Shown here: piece after piece, positions 44,290 to 55,052 of the stretch
Layout of the letters: every line of letters starts with the position of its first letter
Numbering within the stretch: position 1 is the first letter of the stretch
Source of the DNA: Sphingobium sp. DEHP117
Lineage (GTDB): Bacteria > Pseudomonadota > Alphaproteobacteria > Sphingomonadales > Sphingomonadaceae
DNA: 64,000 nt
Assembly: GCF_030867385.1 (NCBI RefSeq)
Contig: NZ_JAPFBJ010000002.1
Coordinates: 349,001-413,000 of the forward strand
Direction of reading: 5' to 3'
Translations under genes and position numbers: made by a program
The notes under the pieces: generated by a model
Database searches by the model: none
Told to the model about the DNA's origin: nothing
What the model saw: only the letters and a program-made list of their open reading frames with translations

Positions 44290-45021
44290 TCATGCCTTCC
44301 AGCCCGAATGGATCGCCACCAGCCCACCCAGTATCGGCTCCACCCTTGTCTGCGTGAACCCAGCCGCGCGGATCATCTTTTCGAATTCCGGCATCGGCGG
44401 AAAGCGGCGAATCGATTCGATGAGATAGCGATAGCTGTCCTCGTCCTTCGCCAGCATCTTGCCGATCTTGGGCACGAGGCGATGGGAGTATGCGTCATAC
44501 ACTTCGGAAAAGCCCGGCCAGACGCAGGTCGAGAATTCGAGGCAGAAAAACCGTCCGCCATATTTGAGCACACGGTGCGCCTCGCTGAGCGCCTTGTCGA
44601 TGAAGGTGACGTTGCGAATGCCGAAGGCGATCGTGTAGGCATCAAAGCTCCGATCCGCGAAGGTCAGCGCTTCGGCGTTCTGCTCTGACCAGGTCAGACC
44701 CGCAATGTCCCTCTTCTCCGCCCGCTCGCGGCCCACGGCCAGCATCTCCGGGTTGATGTCCGCCACCGTCACTGCCGCGCCGGACTTGGCGAGGCGGAAC
44801 GCGATATCGCCCGTGCCGCCCGCCATGTCGAGGATCGCCTCGCCTTTGCGCGGTTTCACACGCGAGACGAACTGATCCTTCCACAGCCGGTGTGCGCCCA
44901 GCGACATCGCGTCGTTCATCAGGTCATAGCGCCGCGCGACACCGGAAAACACCTCGCGGACCATGCCCGCCTTTTCGCTGGCATCGACCTCGCGATAGCC
45001 GAAGGATACTGTTTCGCTCAT
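44290..45021 (-). CDS. ubiE: UbiE C-methyltransferase (ubiquinone/menaquinone)
   Basis: This 243-residue SAM-dependent methyltransferase has motif I ILDMAGGTGDIAFRLA, the family block FGYREVDASEKAGMVREVFS, and YDLMNDAMSLGAHRLWKDQF. It adds the C-methyl group to the benzoquinol ring in ubiquinone synthesis. It is divergent from mutM, with 53 bases between the starts. Confidence 0.97.
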   Translation of the reverse strand: MSETVSFGYREVDASEKAGMVREVFSGVARRYDLMNDAMSLGAHRLWKDQFVSRVKPRKGEAILDMAGGTGDIAFRLAKSGAAVTVADINPEMLAVGRERAEKRDIAGLTWSEQNAEALTFADRSFDAYTIAFGIRNVTFIDKALSEAHRVLKYGGRFFCLEFSTCVWPGFSEVYDAYSHRLVPKIGKMLAKDEDSYRYLIESIRRFPPMPEFEKMIRAAGFTQTRVEPILGGLVAIHSGWKA

Positions 45022-45074
45022 GCGCCGTCTCTAGCCCCTGTTTATCCCGGTGGGAAGCGGCTAAGCAGGCGAAC

Positions 45075-45890
45075 ATGCCAGAGCTTCCCGAAGTCGAAAC
45101 CACTGTCGCGGGCCTGCGGCCGGTGCTGCAGGGGCACGTGCTCACCCGTGTCGAGACCCGCCGCGCGGACCTGCGAACCCCTTTCCCGCCAGACCTGCGC
45201 CAGCGGCTCACCGGCGCGCGGGTCACCACACTTAGCCGCCGCGCCAAATATGGCCTGATCGATACCGATCGGGGCGACGTGATGATCTTTCACCTCGGCA
45301 TGTCCGGACGCTGGCGCGTCGACCCGGCGGAAGTGGGAAAGCATGACCATCTGATCCTCGAGACAGACGCCGGGCGGCGGCTGGCCTTATGCGACCCGCG
45401 CCGGTTTGGCTTTGTCGATCTCGTCACGGCAGACACGCTTGGGGAATATCCGCCGTTCACGCGCATGGGGCCAGAGCCGCTGGACGCCGCTTTCACCGGC
45501 CCAGCTCTCCATGCGACGCTGGCGGGCAAGACCAGCCCGATCAAGGCGACACTGCTTGACCAGCGTGTCGTGGCCGGCCTGGGTAATATCTATGTGTGCG
45601 AGGCGCTGCACATGGCCGGAATCGCGCCGGAGCGCGCGGCGGGAGCGCTCTCTCCGGAGCAATGCTCCGCGCTTGTGGCAGCGGTAAAACAGGTTCTCAC
45701 GGCGGCCATCGAGGCAGGCGGTTCAACCCTGCGCGACTATGCCCGCCCGGACGGCGAGCTCGGCTATTTCGCCAAGCAGTGGCGCGTGTATGGGCGCGAA
45801 GGAGAGGCCTGCCCCGCCTGTGCTACCCCGGTATCCCGGCGCGCGGAGGGCGGCCGCAGCACCTTCTACTGCTCCACCTGCCAGCGCTAG
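45075..45890 (+). CDS. mutM: Formamidopyrimidine-DNA glycosylase (Fpg)
   Basis: The 271-residue product begins MPELPEVETTVAGLRPVL, with the catalytic Pro2 and Glu3 after Met removal. It contains the helix-two-turn-helix (NIYVCEALHMAGIAPERAAG) and ends in a four-Cys zinc finger (CPACATPV, then STFYCSTCQR). It removes 8-oxoguanine and FaPy lesions. ATG 45075 is set by the need for Pro2. mutM next to ubiE is a frequent alphaproteobacterial arrangement. Confidence 0.98.
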   Translation: MPELPEVETTVAGLRPVLQGHVLTRVETRRADLRTPFPPDLRQRLTGARVTTLSRRAKYGLIDTDRGDVMIFHLGMSGRWRVDPAEVGKHDHLILETDAGRRLALCDPRRFGFVDLVTADTLGEYPPFTRMGPEPLDAAFTGPALHATLAGKTSPIKATLLDQRVVAGLGNIYVCEALHMAGIAPERAAGALSPEQCSALVAAVKQVLTAAIEAGGSTLRDYARPDGELGYFAKQWRVYGREGEACPACATPVSRRAEGGRSTFYCSTCQR

Positions 45891-45989
45891 ACCATGGTTC
45901 GCGCCTTTATTGGAAGCCAGCGCCGCTTCAATCAAAGGCGATCAGGTTCAGCCGAAGCGAGCCGCAGCCCGCCCCGTCACCCAGTCCGG

Positions 45990-46340
45990 TCAGCGGCAGC
46001 GGACGTTGTTGCGGTCAATCGCCCGCCCCGCAAGCGCACCGCCGGCGGCACCCAGGATCGTGCCCAGCGTCTTGCTACCACCCGGCGCGATGACATTGCC
46101 CAGCACGCCCCCCGCGATGCCACCGACGATCAACCCGGTCGTGCCATCAGGCTTCTTGCAGTAATAATTGCCATTGGCATCGCGATAGATCTGGTCATCG
46201 TCGCGCAGCACATAGCCGTCGTTATAGCCCCGGTCAGAATAGCGGGGGCGATCATCGCCATAGCCGGCGCACGCCGCGAGCGGGAGGGCCGACAGCGTGC
46301 ACAGAGACAAGAGCGCACGGGATTTCAGGGTCTGGGGCAT
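45990..46340 (-). CDS. Glycine-zipper 2TM domain lipoprotein
   Basis: From ATG 46340 (AAGGAGA site) the product is 116 residues. A lipoprotein signal ends at ALPLAAC, a Tyr/Asp-rich middle follows (YSDRGYNDGYVLRDDDQIYR), then the glycine zipper GLIVGGIAGGVLGNVIAPGG with GTILGAAGGALAGRAIDRNN. Similar proteins (17-kDa surface antigen/SlyB type) sit in the outer membrane and support envelope stability. It is a single gene between mutM and uvrA. Confidence 0.85.
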   Translation of the reverse strand: MPQTLKSRALLSLCTLSALPLAACAGYGDDRPRYSDRGYNDGYVLRDDDQIYRDANGNYYCKKPDGTTGLIVGGIAGGVLGNVIAPGGSKTLGTILGAAGGALAGRAIDRNNVRCR

Positions 46341-46415
46341 GGTTTCTCTCCTTGGGGGTAGGAACATGTCCCGGTTAAACCCACGACGAAGCGATAGGTT
46401 GCCTTGCCTTCGGTA

Positions 46416-49313
46416 TCACCCGTTACGGAGCAATGACGCCAGATACCACCCAGTATAGCTTCGCTTCTCCTTTACCACCTGCTCCGGCGTGCCCTCGGCC
46501 ACGATCTCGCCGCCTTTGACGCCGCCTTCCGGCCCCAAGTCGATGATCCAGTCCGCCGTCTTGATGACGTCGAGATTATGCTCGATGACGACGACGGAAT
46601 TGCCCTGCTCCACCAGCGCGTGCAGCACTTCCAGCAATTTGCGCACATCCTCAAAGTGCAGGCCGGTCGTCGGTTCATCCAGTATATACAGCGTATTGCC
46701 GGTCGCGCGGCGGCTGAGTTCCTTGGCGAGCTTCACCCGCTGCGCCTCGCCGCCTGACAGCGTCGTCGCCTGCTGGCCTACCTTGACATAGCCCAGCCCC
46801 ACCTCGGCCAGCATCGCCATCTTGTCGCGGATCGGCGGCACCGCCTTGAAGAACTCGACCGCGTCCTCCACCGTCATGTCGAGCACGTCGGCGATGCTCA
46901 TCCCCTTGAACTTCACCTCCAGCGTCTCGCGGTTATAGCGTTTGCCGTGGCACTCTTCGCAGGTGACGTAGACATCGGGCAGGAAGTGCATCTCGATCTT
47001 GATCAGCCCGTCGCCCGTGCATTTTTCACAGCGCCCGCCCTTCACGTTGAAGCTGAATCGCCCCGGCTTGTATCCGCGCGCCTGGGCCTCCGGCAGGCCG
47101 GCGAACCAGTCGCGAATGTTGGTGAAGGCGCCGGTATAGGTCGCCGGGTTGGAGCGCGGCGTGCGTCCGATCGGTGACTGGTCGATGTCGATCACCTTGT
47201 CGCAATGCTCGAGGCCAGTCACCTTGTCATGCGCCCCGGCGATGATGCGCGCGCCGTTGAGGTTGCGCGCGGCGGCCGCATAAAGCGTGTCGATGGTAAA
47301 GCTCGATTTGCCGGAGCCGGATACCCCGGTGATGCAGGTGAAGGTGCCTAGCGGAATGCTCGCCGTCACCCCGCGCAGATTGTTGGCGCGGGCATTGTGC
47401 ACCGTCACCTTCTTGCCGCTCCCTTTGCGCCGCTTCTTCGGCACGGCGATTTCGCGCGTGCCGTTCAGGTAATCGGCGGTGAGGCTGCCGGATGAAGCGA
47501 GAATATCCTCAAGGCTTCCTTCCGCCACCACCTCGCCGCCATGCACCCCCGCGCCCGGCCCCATATCCACGATATGGTCGGCGGCGCGGATCGCGTCTTC
47601 GTCATGCTCCACCACCAGAACGGTGTTGCCGAGATCGCGCAGGCGTTTCAGCGTGGCGAGCAGCATGTCGTTGTCGCGCTGGTGCAGGCCTATGCTGGGT
47701 TCGTCGAGCACATAGAGCACGCCCGAAAGGCCCGAGCCGATCTGGCTGGCGAGGCGGATGCGCTGGCTCTCGCCGCCCGAAAGCGTGCCGGAGGTGCGGT
47801 CGAGATTGAGATAATCGAGGCCGACATTGTTCAAAAAGCCCAGCCGCTCGATGATCTCCTTCAGTATCGCCCTGGCGATCTGGTTCTGCTGATCGGTGAG
47901 GTGATCGGGCAGCTGCTCGAAGAAGGCGAGCGCGTCGACCACGCTGCGGCGGGTGGAAACGGAAATGTCCTCGCCCGCTATCTTGACCGAAAGCGCCTCG
48001 GGCTTGAGGCGCGCGCCGTGGCAGGTCTCGCAGGGTTGCGCCGTCTGATACTTTCCCAGCTCCTCACGCATCCATGCGCTTTCGGTGGAGAGCATGCGCC
48101 GGTTGAGGTTGCCGATCACCCCCTCGAACGGCTTGTTGACGCTATATTCCTTGCGCCCGTCCTTGAAGGTGAGCTGCACGGGCTTGCCGCCGGTGCCGTG
48201 CAGGATGATGAGCCGCACCTCGCCGGGCAGCTCCGCCCAGGGTGTATCGAGCTTGAAACCATAGGCCTTGGCGAGGCTTTCCAGCACCTGCATATAGTAG
48301 GGCGAGGGCGGGTTGGATTTCGCCCACGGCACGATCGCGCCCTTCCTGAGGCTGAGCGCCTCGTTGGGCACCACGAGCTGCTCGTCGAACAGCAGTTTCT
48401 CGCCCAACCCGTCGCACGCCGGGCAGGCGCCCTGCGGCGCGTTGAAGCTGAACAACCGCGGCTCGATCTCCGCCAGCGTGAAGCCTGACACGGGACAAGC
48501 GAATTTTTCGGAAAAGACGATGCGGTTGGCGGGAATGCCCGCGCCCTTCATCGCGCCGCCGTCGGCCACCTCGGCTTCCCGACCCGGCACCACGCCATCG
48601 GCCAGATCGACATAGGCCAGCCCCTCGGCCAGCTTCAGCGCGGTCTCGAAACTGTCTGCCAGCCGGGTGGCGATGTCGTCCTTCACCGCAATGCGATCGA
48701 CCACCACCTCGATGTCGTGCTTGTATTTTTTGTCGAGCGCGGGTGCTTCCTCGATGCCGTAAAACTCGCCGTCGATGCGCACGCGGGTGAAGCCCGCCTT
48801 CTGCCACTCCGCCAGCTCCCTGCGATATTCACCCTTGCGGCCGCGCACTACGGGCGCGAGCAGATAGATGCGCGTGCCCTCGGGCAACTGCATCACCCGG
48901 TCCACCATCTGGCTTATGGTCTGCGCGGAGATCGGCAGGCCGGTCGCCGGAGAATAGGGGATACCGACCCGCGCCCACAGTAGGCGCATATAATCGTAAA
49001 TCTCCGTCACCGTTGCGACTGTGGAGCGCGGATTGCGGCTGGTCGTCTTCTGTTCGATCGAGATGGCGGGAGAGAGGCCGTCGATATGCTCTACATCCGG
49101 CTTTTGCATCATTTCGAGAAACTGGCGCGCATAGGCGGACAGCGACTCGACATAGCGCCGCTGCCCCTCGGCATAGATAGTGTCGAACGCAAGGCTCGAT
49201 TTACCCGATCCGGACAATCCGGTAATCACGATTAGCCGGTCGCGCGGCAGGTCGATATCCACGCCCTTGAGGTTATGTTCGCGCGCGCCGCGCACTTTGA
49301 TATGGGTCAGCAT
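46416..49313 (-). CDS. uvrA: UvrA, excinuclease ABC damage-recognition subunit
   Basis: The 965-residue protein has two ABC ATPase modules (Walker [13 protein letters not shown] near 33-44 and [10 protein letters not shown] near 650) and two signature motifs ([32 protein letters not shown]). Zinc-binding cysteines are in [24 protein letters not shown] and [10 protein letters not shown]. It finds bulky DNA lesions and loads UvrB. A perfect SOS box lies 58 bases upstream, so it is probably under LexA control. Confidence 0.98.
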   Translation of the reverse strand: MLTHIKVRGAREHNLKGVDIDLPRDRLIVITGLSGSGKSSLAFDTIYAEGQRRYVESLSAYARQFLEMMQKPDVEHIDGLSPAISIEQKTTSRNPRSTVATVTEIYDYMRLLWARVGIPYSPATGLPISAQTISQMVDRVMQLPEGTRIYLLAPVVRGRKGEYRRELAEWQKAGFTRVRIDGEFYGIEEAPALDKKYKHDIEVVVDRIAVKDDIATRLADSFETALKLAEGLAYVDLADGVVPGREAEVADGGAMKGAGIPANRIVFSEKFACPVSGFTLAEIEPRLFSFNAPQGACPACDGLGEKLLFDEQLVVPNEALSLRKGAIVPWAKSNPPSPYYMQVLESLAKAYGFKLDTPWAELPGEVRLIILHGTGGKPVQLTFKDGRKEYSVNKPFEGVIGNLNRRMLSTESAWMREELGKYQTAQPCETCHGARLKPEALSVKIAGEDISVSTRRSVVDALAFFEQLPDHLTDQQNQIARAILKEIIERLGFLNNVGLDYLNLDRTSGTLSGGESQRIRLASQIGSGLSGVLYVLDEPSIGLHQRDNDMLLATLKRLRDLGNTVLVVEHDEDAIRAADHIVDMGPGAGVHGGEVVAEGSLEDILASSGSLTADYLNGTREIAVPKKRRKGSGKKVTVHNARANNLRGVTASIPLGTFTCITGVSGSGKSSFTIDTLYAAAARNLNGARIIAGAHDKVTGLEHCDKVIDIDQSPIGRTPRSNPATYTGAFTNIRDWFAGLPEAQARGYKPGRFSFNVKGGRCEKCTGDGLIKIEMHFLPDVYVTCEECHGKRYNRETLEVKFKGMSIADVLDMTVEDAVEFFKAVPPIRDKMAMLAEVGLGYVKVGQQATTLSGGEAQRVKLAKELSRRATGNTLYILDEPTTGLHFEDVRKLLEVLHALVEQGNSVVVIEHNLDVIKTADWIIDLGPEGGVKGGEIVAEGTPEQVVKEKRSYTGWYLASLLRNG

Positions 49314-49370
49314 GCAAAGGTCCGTAAATTGATTTCAAGGCTGGATCGGCCGGGATCGGGCGCCGCAGGT

Positions 49371-49385
49371 GTTCCATATATGTTC
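49371..49385. promoter_or_regulatory. SOS box (LexA site) upstream of uvrA
   Basis: GTTCCATATATGTTC is an exact GTTC-N7-GTTC direct repeat, the LexA site established in alphaproteobacteria. It starts 58 bases upstream of the uvrA ATG on the opposite reading strand, inside the expected promoter region. Confidence 0.85.
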
Positions 49386-49443
49386 TGATGAGCAGAAGCG
49401 CAATCACGGCTTGCGACGAGATTAGGTCGAAGGAGAGATATTT

Positions 49444-49460
49444 ATGTTGCAACGCAACAT
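49444..49460. promoter_or_regulatory. Inverted repeat in the uvrA/unknown-gene intergenic region
   Basis: The arms ATGTTGC and GCAACAT surround AAC. A second one, GCTTAAGCG/CGCTTAAG, follows at about 49489-49514, ending 40 bases before the unknown gene at 49553. These could be operators for that gene or for uvrA. The arms are short, so this is tentative. Confidence 0.4.
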
Positions 49461-49552
49461 GTTTGTTTCTTAACATGGGACAACGGATGCTTAAGCGTTT
49501 GCTAACCGCTTAAGGCGCATAAGGAACCGGTCCGAGTTGAAAAGGTTCGCAT

Positions 49553-50113
49553 ATGGGACAGATGGACATGAGCGGTAAGCCGACTGACGGCACGATCACC
49601 CTCGCGGAAATGCGGGAGTTTGCCAGCTTCCCGGCTGCTACCCAGCGATACATCCGCCGTTCGCTCGATGTCGCGTTCCACCGCGCCGATGCGATGGAGC
49701 TGTGGTGCCGCGACGTGGTCGAGGCGGCAAGCATTCGCGCACAGGCCCGGATTTATGAGCGCATCCAGAATCTGCGTGCCATCGTTCCTGATGACAGCGG
49801 GCTTGAGCAGATGGAACCGTTCATGGCTCCACTTATCACCATTTCCGCCTTCGATCTGGGGCAGGACAGGCTCTCCAGCTTCTCTGCCTACCGCTTCCTC
49901 TATGAACGCCTGCTTGGCGCGGGCGCGCGGCCATGGCTGCCCGGCGCGTTCTGCGCGGCGGCGAGCCTGCCAAACCTTCACCCGGACAAACGGCGTCTTC
50001 TGTTGCAGTCGATCAGCGAGGCGGCGGCGACGGCCATCGGCTGGTCCAATCGCGAGCCGAGCTTCTACCCCGAATGGGTCGAGAAGGTCGACGTCACCAA
50101 ACCGGCGAATTAA
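49553..50113 (+). CDS. Protein of unknown function (helical, 186 residues)
   Basis: The protein starts at ATG 49553 (AAAAGG 7 bases before); ATG 49565 and 49571 are in frame. It is soluble-looking, mainly helical, with no signal peptide: [40 protein letters not shown], then [21 protein letters not shown] do not recognise a family. It has normal codon usage for this genome and its own upstream palindromes. Its 3' end overlaps the convergent queG by 20 bases. Confidence 0.7.
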   Translation: MGQMDMSGKPTDGTITLAEMREFASFPAATQRYIRRSLDVAFHRADAMELWCRDVVEAASIRAQARIYERIQNLRAIVPDDSGLEQMEPFMAPLITISAFDLGQDRLSSFSAYRFLYERLLGAGARPWLPGAFCAAASLPNLHPDKRRLLLQSISEAAATAIGWSNREPSFYPEWVEKVDVTKPAN

Positions 50114-51167
50114 CGCAGCGCGCTTCAAGCCGGCCCAGCGCCCAGCGCGCGGCGTCCTGAACCACCGGGTCGTTATCCCCCAGCAGTGCCGACAGTGCGG
50201 GCACGAGCGATCCGTCCCCGCTATTCCCTGCCGCGATCGCCGCGTTGCGCACCATGCGGTTTCGCCCGATGCGCTTGATGGGGGAGCCCGAGAAAATCTC
50301 CCGAAATCCGGCATCATCGAGCCGCAAGAGATCGTCCAGCCGTGGCGCGGCCAACTCCGCGCGCGGCAGGAAAGCTTTGTGCGCCTGCGCTGCCTGCGCG
50401 AACTTGTTCCAGGGGCAGGCGGCAAGGCAGTCGTCGCAGCCATAGACATGATTGCCGATGCCAGGACGCAACTCCTCAGGAATCGGGCCTTTATGCTCGA
50501 TGGTCAGGTAAGAGATGCACCGCCGCGCATCGAGGCGGTAGGGCGCGGGGAAGGCGTCGGTCGGGCAGGCGGTTTGGCAGGCTGAGCACGAGCCGCAGCG
50601 GTCCCGCGCCGGGGCATCCGGCATCAGCGCCGCATCGACATAGATCGCGCCCAGGAACAACCAGTTGCCTTGGCTGCGGCTCAATATATTGGTGTGCTTT
50701 CCCTGCCAGCCGATGCCCGCCGCCTGCGCGAGCGGCTTTTCCATCACCGGCGCGGTATCGACGAAAACCTTGAGTGCGCCCATTCCCTTCTGCTCGACCA
50801 TCCAGCGGGCGAGGGCTTTGAGCGCGGATTTCACGACATCATGATAATCCCGCCCCTGCGCATAGGCGGAGATGCGCCCCCGCTCGGGCTGATTGGCCAG
50901 CGCCATCGGATCGGCGGCGGGGGCATAGCTCATGCCGAGCATGATCACCGATCGCACCTCCGGCCATAGCCCTTTGGGCGATGCCCGCTCCGCCGCCCGG
51001 GTTTCCATCCACAGCATTTCGCCGTGGCAGCCCTGCTTAAGCCACTCGCGCAGGCGTGCCCCGGCTTCCGGCGCCGCTTCGGCATCGCAAATGCCGCAGG
51101 CTGCAAAGCCCAGCTCCGCCGCCTTGGCCTTGAGGCGCTGTTCGAAAGGGATAGTCGGCGCGGTCAT
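50094..51167 (-). CDS. queG: Epoxyqueuosine reductase
   Basis: The 357-residue protein has the QueG signatures: an N-terminal DUF1730-type cobalamin-binding part ([33 protein letters not shown]), then two 4Fe-4S motifs, [16 protein letters not shown] and [11 protein letters not shown], and a C-terminal HEAT-like end. It reduces epoxyqueuosine to queuosine in tRNA. Its last codons overlap the convergent unknown gene. Confidence 0.96.
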   Translation of the reverse strand: MTAPTIPFEQRLKAKAAELGFAACGICDAEAAPEAGARLREWLKQGCHGEMLWMETRAAERASPKGLWPEVRSVIMLGMSYAPAADPMALANQPERGRISAYAQGRDYHDVVKSALKALARWMVEQKGMGALKVFVDTAPVMEKPLAQAAGIGWQGKHTNILSRSQGNWLFLGAIYVDAALMPDAPARDRCGSCSACQTACPTDAFPAPYRLDARRCISYLTIEHKGPIPEELRPGIGNHVYGCDDCLAACPWNKFAQAAQAHKAFLPRAELAAPRLDDLLRLDDAGFREIFSGSPIKRIGRNRMVRNAAIAAGNSGDGSLVPALSALLGDNDPVVQDAARWALGRLEARCVNSPVW

Positions 51168-51212
51168 GGCGGCACCAGCCTTAAAGCAGGAGCGCGGCTG
51201 CGCAAACGGGGA

Positions 51213-53087
51213 TTAAAGCGAAGCGGGCCGAGTGGAGACCGGCGCGGCAGGGCGCAGGATGCGGTAGATCCGCGTGGTGCCCTCGCCTCGCACATGCATG
51301 CGCATAAGCCAGTCGGGTACCTGCCCCTTCACCAGCCGAGCGGCCAGCCCATGGGGCGCCTTGCTGCTGTAACGTTTGATTTCGTTGCCATCCGGGAACA
51401 GCAACAGATAGTGCGCGGAGGTGCCAAGCACGATCGCCTTGTCCGTGCCCGGCGGGGCGGTGAAGGCGTGGATCACTTCGGTCATGCCGGCGATGTTGCG
51501 ATGATGGGAGGTCGCAATCACGCTGTGATCGGTGCGTAGCAGTATCTCCGGCCCGACATCGAGCGAGGTGAACAGCACCGAGGGCGGCAGCGCGCGCAAA
51601 GCCTCGATCCGAGCATAAGGCGCGATCGTCTTGCCGCCCTTGCTGTCGACATCGTCCGGCACGTTCGCAAGCTTGGAGACCGCCATGCTGGAAAGCGCCG
51701 CCCCGCCAAAAGGCGTCAGCACGCACAGCGAAGCGGTGAGCAGTACGCGCGCCGCCATATGCCGCATCGCCGCGATACGGGGATAGAGGCGGGCGATGAT
51801 CCACATGTTGCCGATCAGCATCAAAAGGTGGGCCACGCCCATGGCGCGCAACACCATGAGGCAGACCACAAATGCGCCCAGTGCCATGCCGAGCAGCGAG
51901 AGCCAGTCGAAGCGCTTGTCCGCGTCCTTCTCTGAAAGCGTCGCGGCGATCATGCCGGCGAGGCCCAGCAGGCCGGGGACAAGGATGATCGTGGCGGTCG
52001 AAACATCCTGCCGCCAGACCGGCTGCCCCTCGGCAATGGCGAGGTACCAATAGTCATATACCAGTGGGTCAAGCGCCTGAAATGGGCCAGCGAGGCATTG
52101 CGGAGCATAGGCTACCAATGCCGCAGCTCCAGCCGCCGCCGCGATGGCCAGCGGCGCGATGCGGCGCGCGATCGTTGCCTCACCCAGCATCTTGTGCCCG
52201 GCCCACAATAGCGTCGCCACCGCAAAGAGCGGCAGCAGATAGGGCGGAGACATGGAGTCGCAATGCGTTTCGAGGCTTGCTGCCAAGCCATGGGTGCCGA
52301 GCAGCAGCAACGCCGAAGCAAGGGCGAGCACCGTAACGAAGCCCATCAGCCGCGGCCATTCGTCTTGCGGCCGTGCGATGTAACGCAGGCCCAGCACCGC
52401 GCCGTTGATCGCGATATAGGGCAGCGCCTCACCGGAGATATGCACCCACATCGCCATGGAGGCACCGGCGATCCAGCCGCCTCGGCGCGCATCCCGCGCC
52501 AGCACACCGCCGATGACCCCGACCGACGCCACCACCTGCCAGGCATGATGGTCGATCCTTAGCGGCGACATCTGGGTGAGGATCGGAAAGGAGGTTACGA
52601 GCAGCGCCACGACCAGCACGGCACGATGCGGCCCGACGAAGCCGCGCACCGCAAAATAGACCGCGACGCACATCGCCAGCAGGGTGAGCATCGGCACCGA
52701 GACGCAGGCGATGATCTCCGCCATATGGTCCCCGAACAAAGGACGCATTGCGATGATGATGCCCGCAATCGGCAGATCGACCAGCCGCGACCAGTGCATC
52801 GGCCCGCCCACGGGTGGGTTGATGCGGTGCATGCTGACATCGAACCAGCTCTGGCCTGCGAGGAAATTGCGCACCTGCACGAGGCGCAGAGCATCATCCG
52901 GATCGCGAAATTCAAGATGGGCAAAGCTGCCCCAATGCCAGGCGAGCCAGACGATCGCGCACTCCAGCCACAACGCGCCGACCAGCCATAGGGCGTTGTG
53001 CCCGCGTTCTATCCAGGGGCGGCTGTCCTCACGCAGGCGCAAGGCTGCGGCGCCTGCAAAGTCTTCAGGAAAGAGCGGCCGGGTCAC
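51213..53087 (-). CDS. Multipass membrane protein, GT-C glycosyltransferase-like
   Basis: From GTG 53087 the product is 624 residues with roughly 11-13 hydrophobic helices and a C-terminal soluble domain (about 520-624). The first external loop carries EFRDPDDALRLVQVRNFLAG then FDVSMHRINPPVGGPMHWSR; a DPDD acidic motif in this place is typical of GT-C sugar transferases that use lipid-linked donors. The exact substrate is unknown. It overlaps the gtrA stop by 4 bases (GTGA), so it is translationally coupled. Such proteins are sometimes mislabelled as AcrB family. Confidence 0.75.
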   Translation of the reverse strand: MTRPLFPEDFAGAAALRLREDSRPWIERGHNALWLVGALWLECAIVWLAWHWGSFAHLEFRDPDDALRLVQVRNFLAGQSWFDVSMHRINPPVGGPMHWSRLVDLPIAGIIIAMRPLFGDHMAEIIACVSVPMLTLLAMCVAVYFAVRGFVGPHRAVLVVALLVTSFPILTQMSPLRIDHHAWQVVASVGVIGGVLARDARRGGWIAGASMAMWVHISGEALPYIAINGAVLGLRYIARPQDEWPRLMGFVTVLALASALLLLGTHGLAASLETHCDSMSPPYLLPLFAVATLLWAGHKMLGEATIARRIAPLAIAAAAGAAALVAYAPQCLAGPFQALDPLVYDYWYLAIAEGQPVWRQDVSTATIILVPGLLGLAGMIAATLSEKDADKRFDWLSLLGMALGAFVVCLMVLRAMGVAHLLMLIGNMWIIARLYPRIAAMRHMAARVLLTASLCVLTPFGGAALSSMAVSKLANVPDDVDSKGGKTIAPYARIEALRALPPSVLFTSLDVGPEILLRTDHSVIATSHHRNIAGMTEVIHAFTAPPGTDKAIVLGTSAHYLLLFPDGNEIKRYSSKAPHGLAARLVKGQVPDWLMRMHVRGEGTTRIYRILRPAAPVSTRPASL

Positions 53088-53485
53088 GCAAAGACCACGG
53101 ACCGGCGGAGCAAGTAGGTGGCTTGAAAGCTGATCGCGACGGCGACGAGCTTGGCGAGACGCGGATCCAGCCCGAAATGGCTGCCGGTGCCTACAATGAG
53201 GCTGGTGAGCGCAAGGCCGATGAGCGTCGAGATGACGAACAATGCCTTCTGCCGTGTGCGCTGCGGACCGCGCAGCGCCTGCTCGGCGAACACGAGGCGC
53301 GACGAAACGAGCCAGTGCACCAACAGGCCGCTGCAATAGCCCGCCATCGAGGCCGGAACGGGTTGCGTCCCCATTTGCAGCAGCATCATGAACAGGCTGA
53401 GGTCAGCCGCCAGCGCCAGCGCGCTCGCCATGATGTAGCGAGCGTAGGTGATGCGCCAGACGAGGGTTGCTGCACGAGCGATCAT
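53084..53485 (-). CDS. GtrA family membrane protein
   Basis: This 133-residue protein has four hydrophobic helices and the GtrA pattern (RYIMASALALAADLSLFMML, ending AISFQATYLLRRSVVF). GtrA proteins are thought to flip or help move polyprenyl-linked sugars across the inner membrane. It sits between an FAD oxidoreductase and a GT-C-like protein on the same strand, consistent with one glycan pathway. Confidence 0.88.
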   Translation of the reverse strand: MIARAATLVWRITYARYIMASALALAADLSLFMMLLQMGTQPVPASMAGYCSGLLVHWLVSSRLVFAEQALRGPQRTRQKALFVISTLIGLALTSLIVGTGSHFGLDPRLAKLVAVAISFQATYLLRRSVVFA

Positions 53486-53501
53486 ATCGTCAGGCTACCG
53501 C

Positions 53502-55052
53502 TTAAGGTGTTACCGGTTCGTTAATCCGGCTCGGAACGTCGCGCACGCTCGCCAGCGCCGCCCGCTCACCAGCAGTCAGGGCACTGTTGGACACTTCGCC
53601 CTCGTCGCCGGATTCGTGATATTCGGCGTCTTCATTGACCTGCCACGTGTCGTACACGCGCGACCCCGCCTCGATGTTGCGGACGGTGAGCATCGCCGTC
53701 ATCATGGCGTGGTCCTGGTTGTTATAGCGGTGCATGCCGTTGCGGCCGACGAGGTGCAGCGTTGGATATTTCGCTTCCAGCTCGTGGCGCATCGCGGCGA
53801 CATTGTCGGCATAGCCATCATCGTAGACCGGATAGGCCTTTTCCTGCCGCACGACCGCGCCGCCAATCACATCCTCCGGCTTGCAAAGGCCGAGGATCGC
53901 CATTTCCTTCTTTGCCAGCTCCACCAGATCGGCGTCGGCGGATGCCCAGAGCGTGTCGCCCTCAAAGCAGAAATATTCCAGACCCACGCACGCGATGCTG
54001 GGGTCGGGCACCATTTCGGGGGACCAGCTGCGGAAGTTCTGCACCCGGCCGACCAGCACCTTGCTGTCGTGGATGTAGATCCAGTTGTCCGGGAACAGAT
54101 CCTCGGAGCGGATCATCAGGGCTACGGTGAGGAAGTCGCGATAGTTGAGCTTGTTCGCCTCGACGATCGTCTGCGGCTTCGGCTCGATCCGGTCGGCCAG
54201 CTCGCGCATCGGCGCAGAGCTGATGACATGGGCGGCGTTGACGGTCACGATCGAACCGTCCGCCTGCCGTGCTTTCAGGTTCCAGCGGTTGCCGCCATCC
54301 TGGCTCAGGCTTTCGAGCGTGTGGCTCATCAGCACATGGTTGCCCTTGGCGCGCACATGATCACGCGCGGCCTCCCACATCATGCCGGGGCCAAGGCGGG
54401 GATAGCGGAAGGTCTCCAGCAGGGTCTTGGTTTCCATGCCGTCATTGGGCTTCTTGTTGAGGCCAAGGCTGCGCTTCAGGCCGTCCATCACCGCCGCGCC
54501 GAGGCTTAGGCCCTTGATGCGTTGCGCCGCCCAGTCTGCTGACATCTCGTCGCACGGCATGCCCCACACCTTTTCGGTGTAGGTCTTGAAAAAGATCGAG
54601 AACAGGCGGAAACCAAACTGGTTGACGACCCAGTCCTGAAAGCTGCGTACGTTTTTCGTCGGGAATGCCTTCGCCTTGGCATAGCTCAACATACATAAGG
54701 TGGAGCGGAAGATGCCGAGATTCCACAGCGCCTCGAATGCGCGCAACGGATAGCTGTAGAACTTGCCCTCGTAATAGATGCGACTCATGCGGGGGCGCTG
54801 GATGAAATCGTCGGGCAGGATCTCGTTCCAGAGATCGACCACCTCCTTGGACTTCGAGAAGAAGCGGTGGCCACCGATGTCGAAACGGAAGCCTTCATGC
54901 TCGACCGTGCGGCTGATGCCGCCGACATAATGGTCATCCTTTTCGATGACCGTGACCTTGTATCCGCTCTTGGACAACAGGTAGGCGGCCGTGAGACCGG
55001 CCGGCCCTGCGCCGATAATCGCTACATCCGTGCTATGGTCGCCCAGCGACAT
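53502..55052 (-). CDS. FAD-dependent oxidoreductase (UDP-galactopyranose mutase-like/amino-oxidase fold)
   Basis: The 516-residue product has the dinucleotide-binding motif [20 protein letters not shown] and the flavin-family strand [20 protein letters not shown], with FFSKSKEVV next. The C-terminal [20 protein letters not shown] is typical of proteins related to UDP-galactopyranose mutase and carotenoid/amine oxidases. It probably acts on a sugar nucleotide or lipid-linked sugar, judged by its GtrA and GT-C-like partners. ATG 55052 is used (GGGGA site); ATG 55058 and 55091 are in frame. Confidence 0.82.
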   Translation of the reverse strand: MSLGDHSTDVAIIGAGPAGLTAAYLLSKSGYKVTVIEKDDHYVGGISRTVEHEGFRFDIGGHRFFSKSKEVVDLWNEILPDDFIQRPRMSRIYYEGKFYSYPLRAFEALWNLGIFRSTLCMLSYAKAKAFPTKNVRSFQDWVVNQFGFRLFSIFFKTYTEKVWGMPCDEMSADWAAQRIKGLSLGAAVMDGLKRSLGLNKKPNDGMETKTLLETFRYPRLGPGMMWEAARDHVRAKGNHVLMSHTLESLSQDGGNRWNLKARQADGSIVTVNAAHVISSAPMRELADRIEPKPQTIVEANKLNYRDFLTVALMIRSEDLFPDNWIYIHDSKVLVGRVQNFRSWSPEMVPDPSIACVGLEYFCFEGDTLWASADADLVELAKKEMAILGLCKPEDVIGGAVVRQEKAYPVYDDGYADNVAAMRHELEAKYPTLHLVGRNGMHRYNNQDHAMMTAMLTVRNIEAGSRVYDTWQVNEDAEYHESGDEGEVSNSALTAGERAALASVRDVPSRINEPVTP

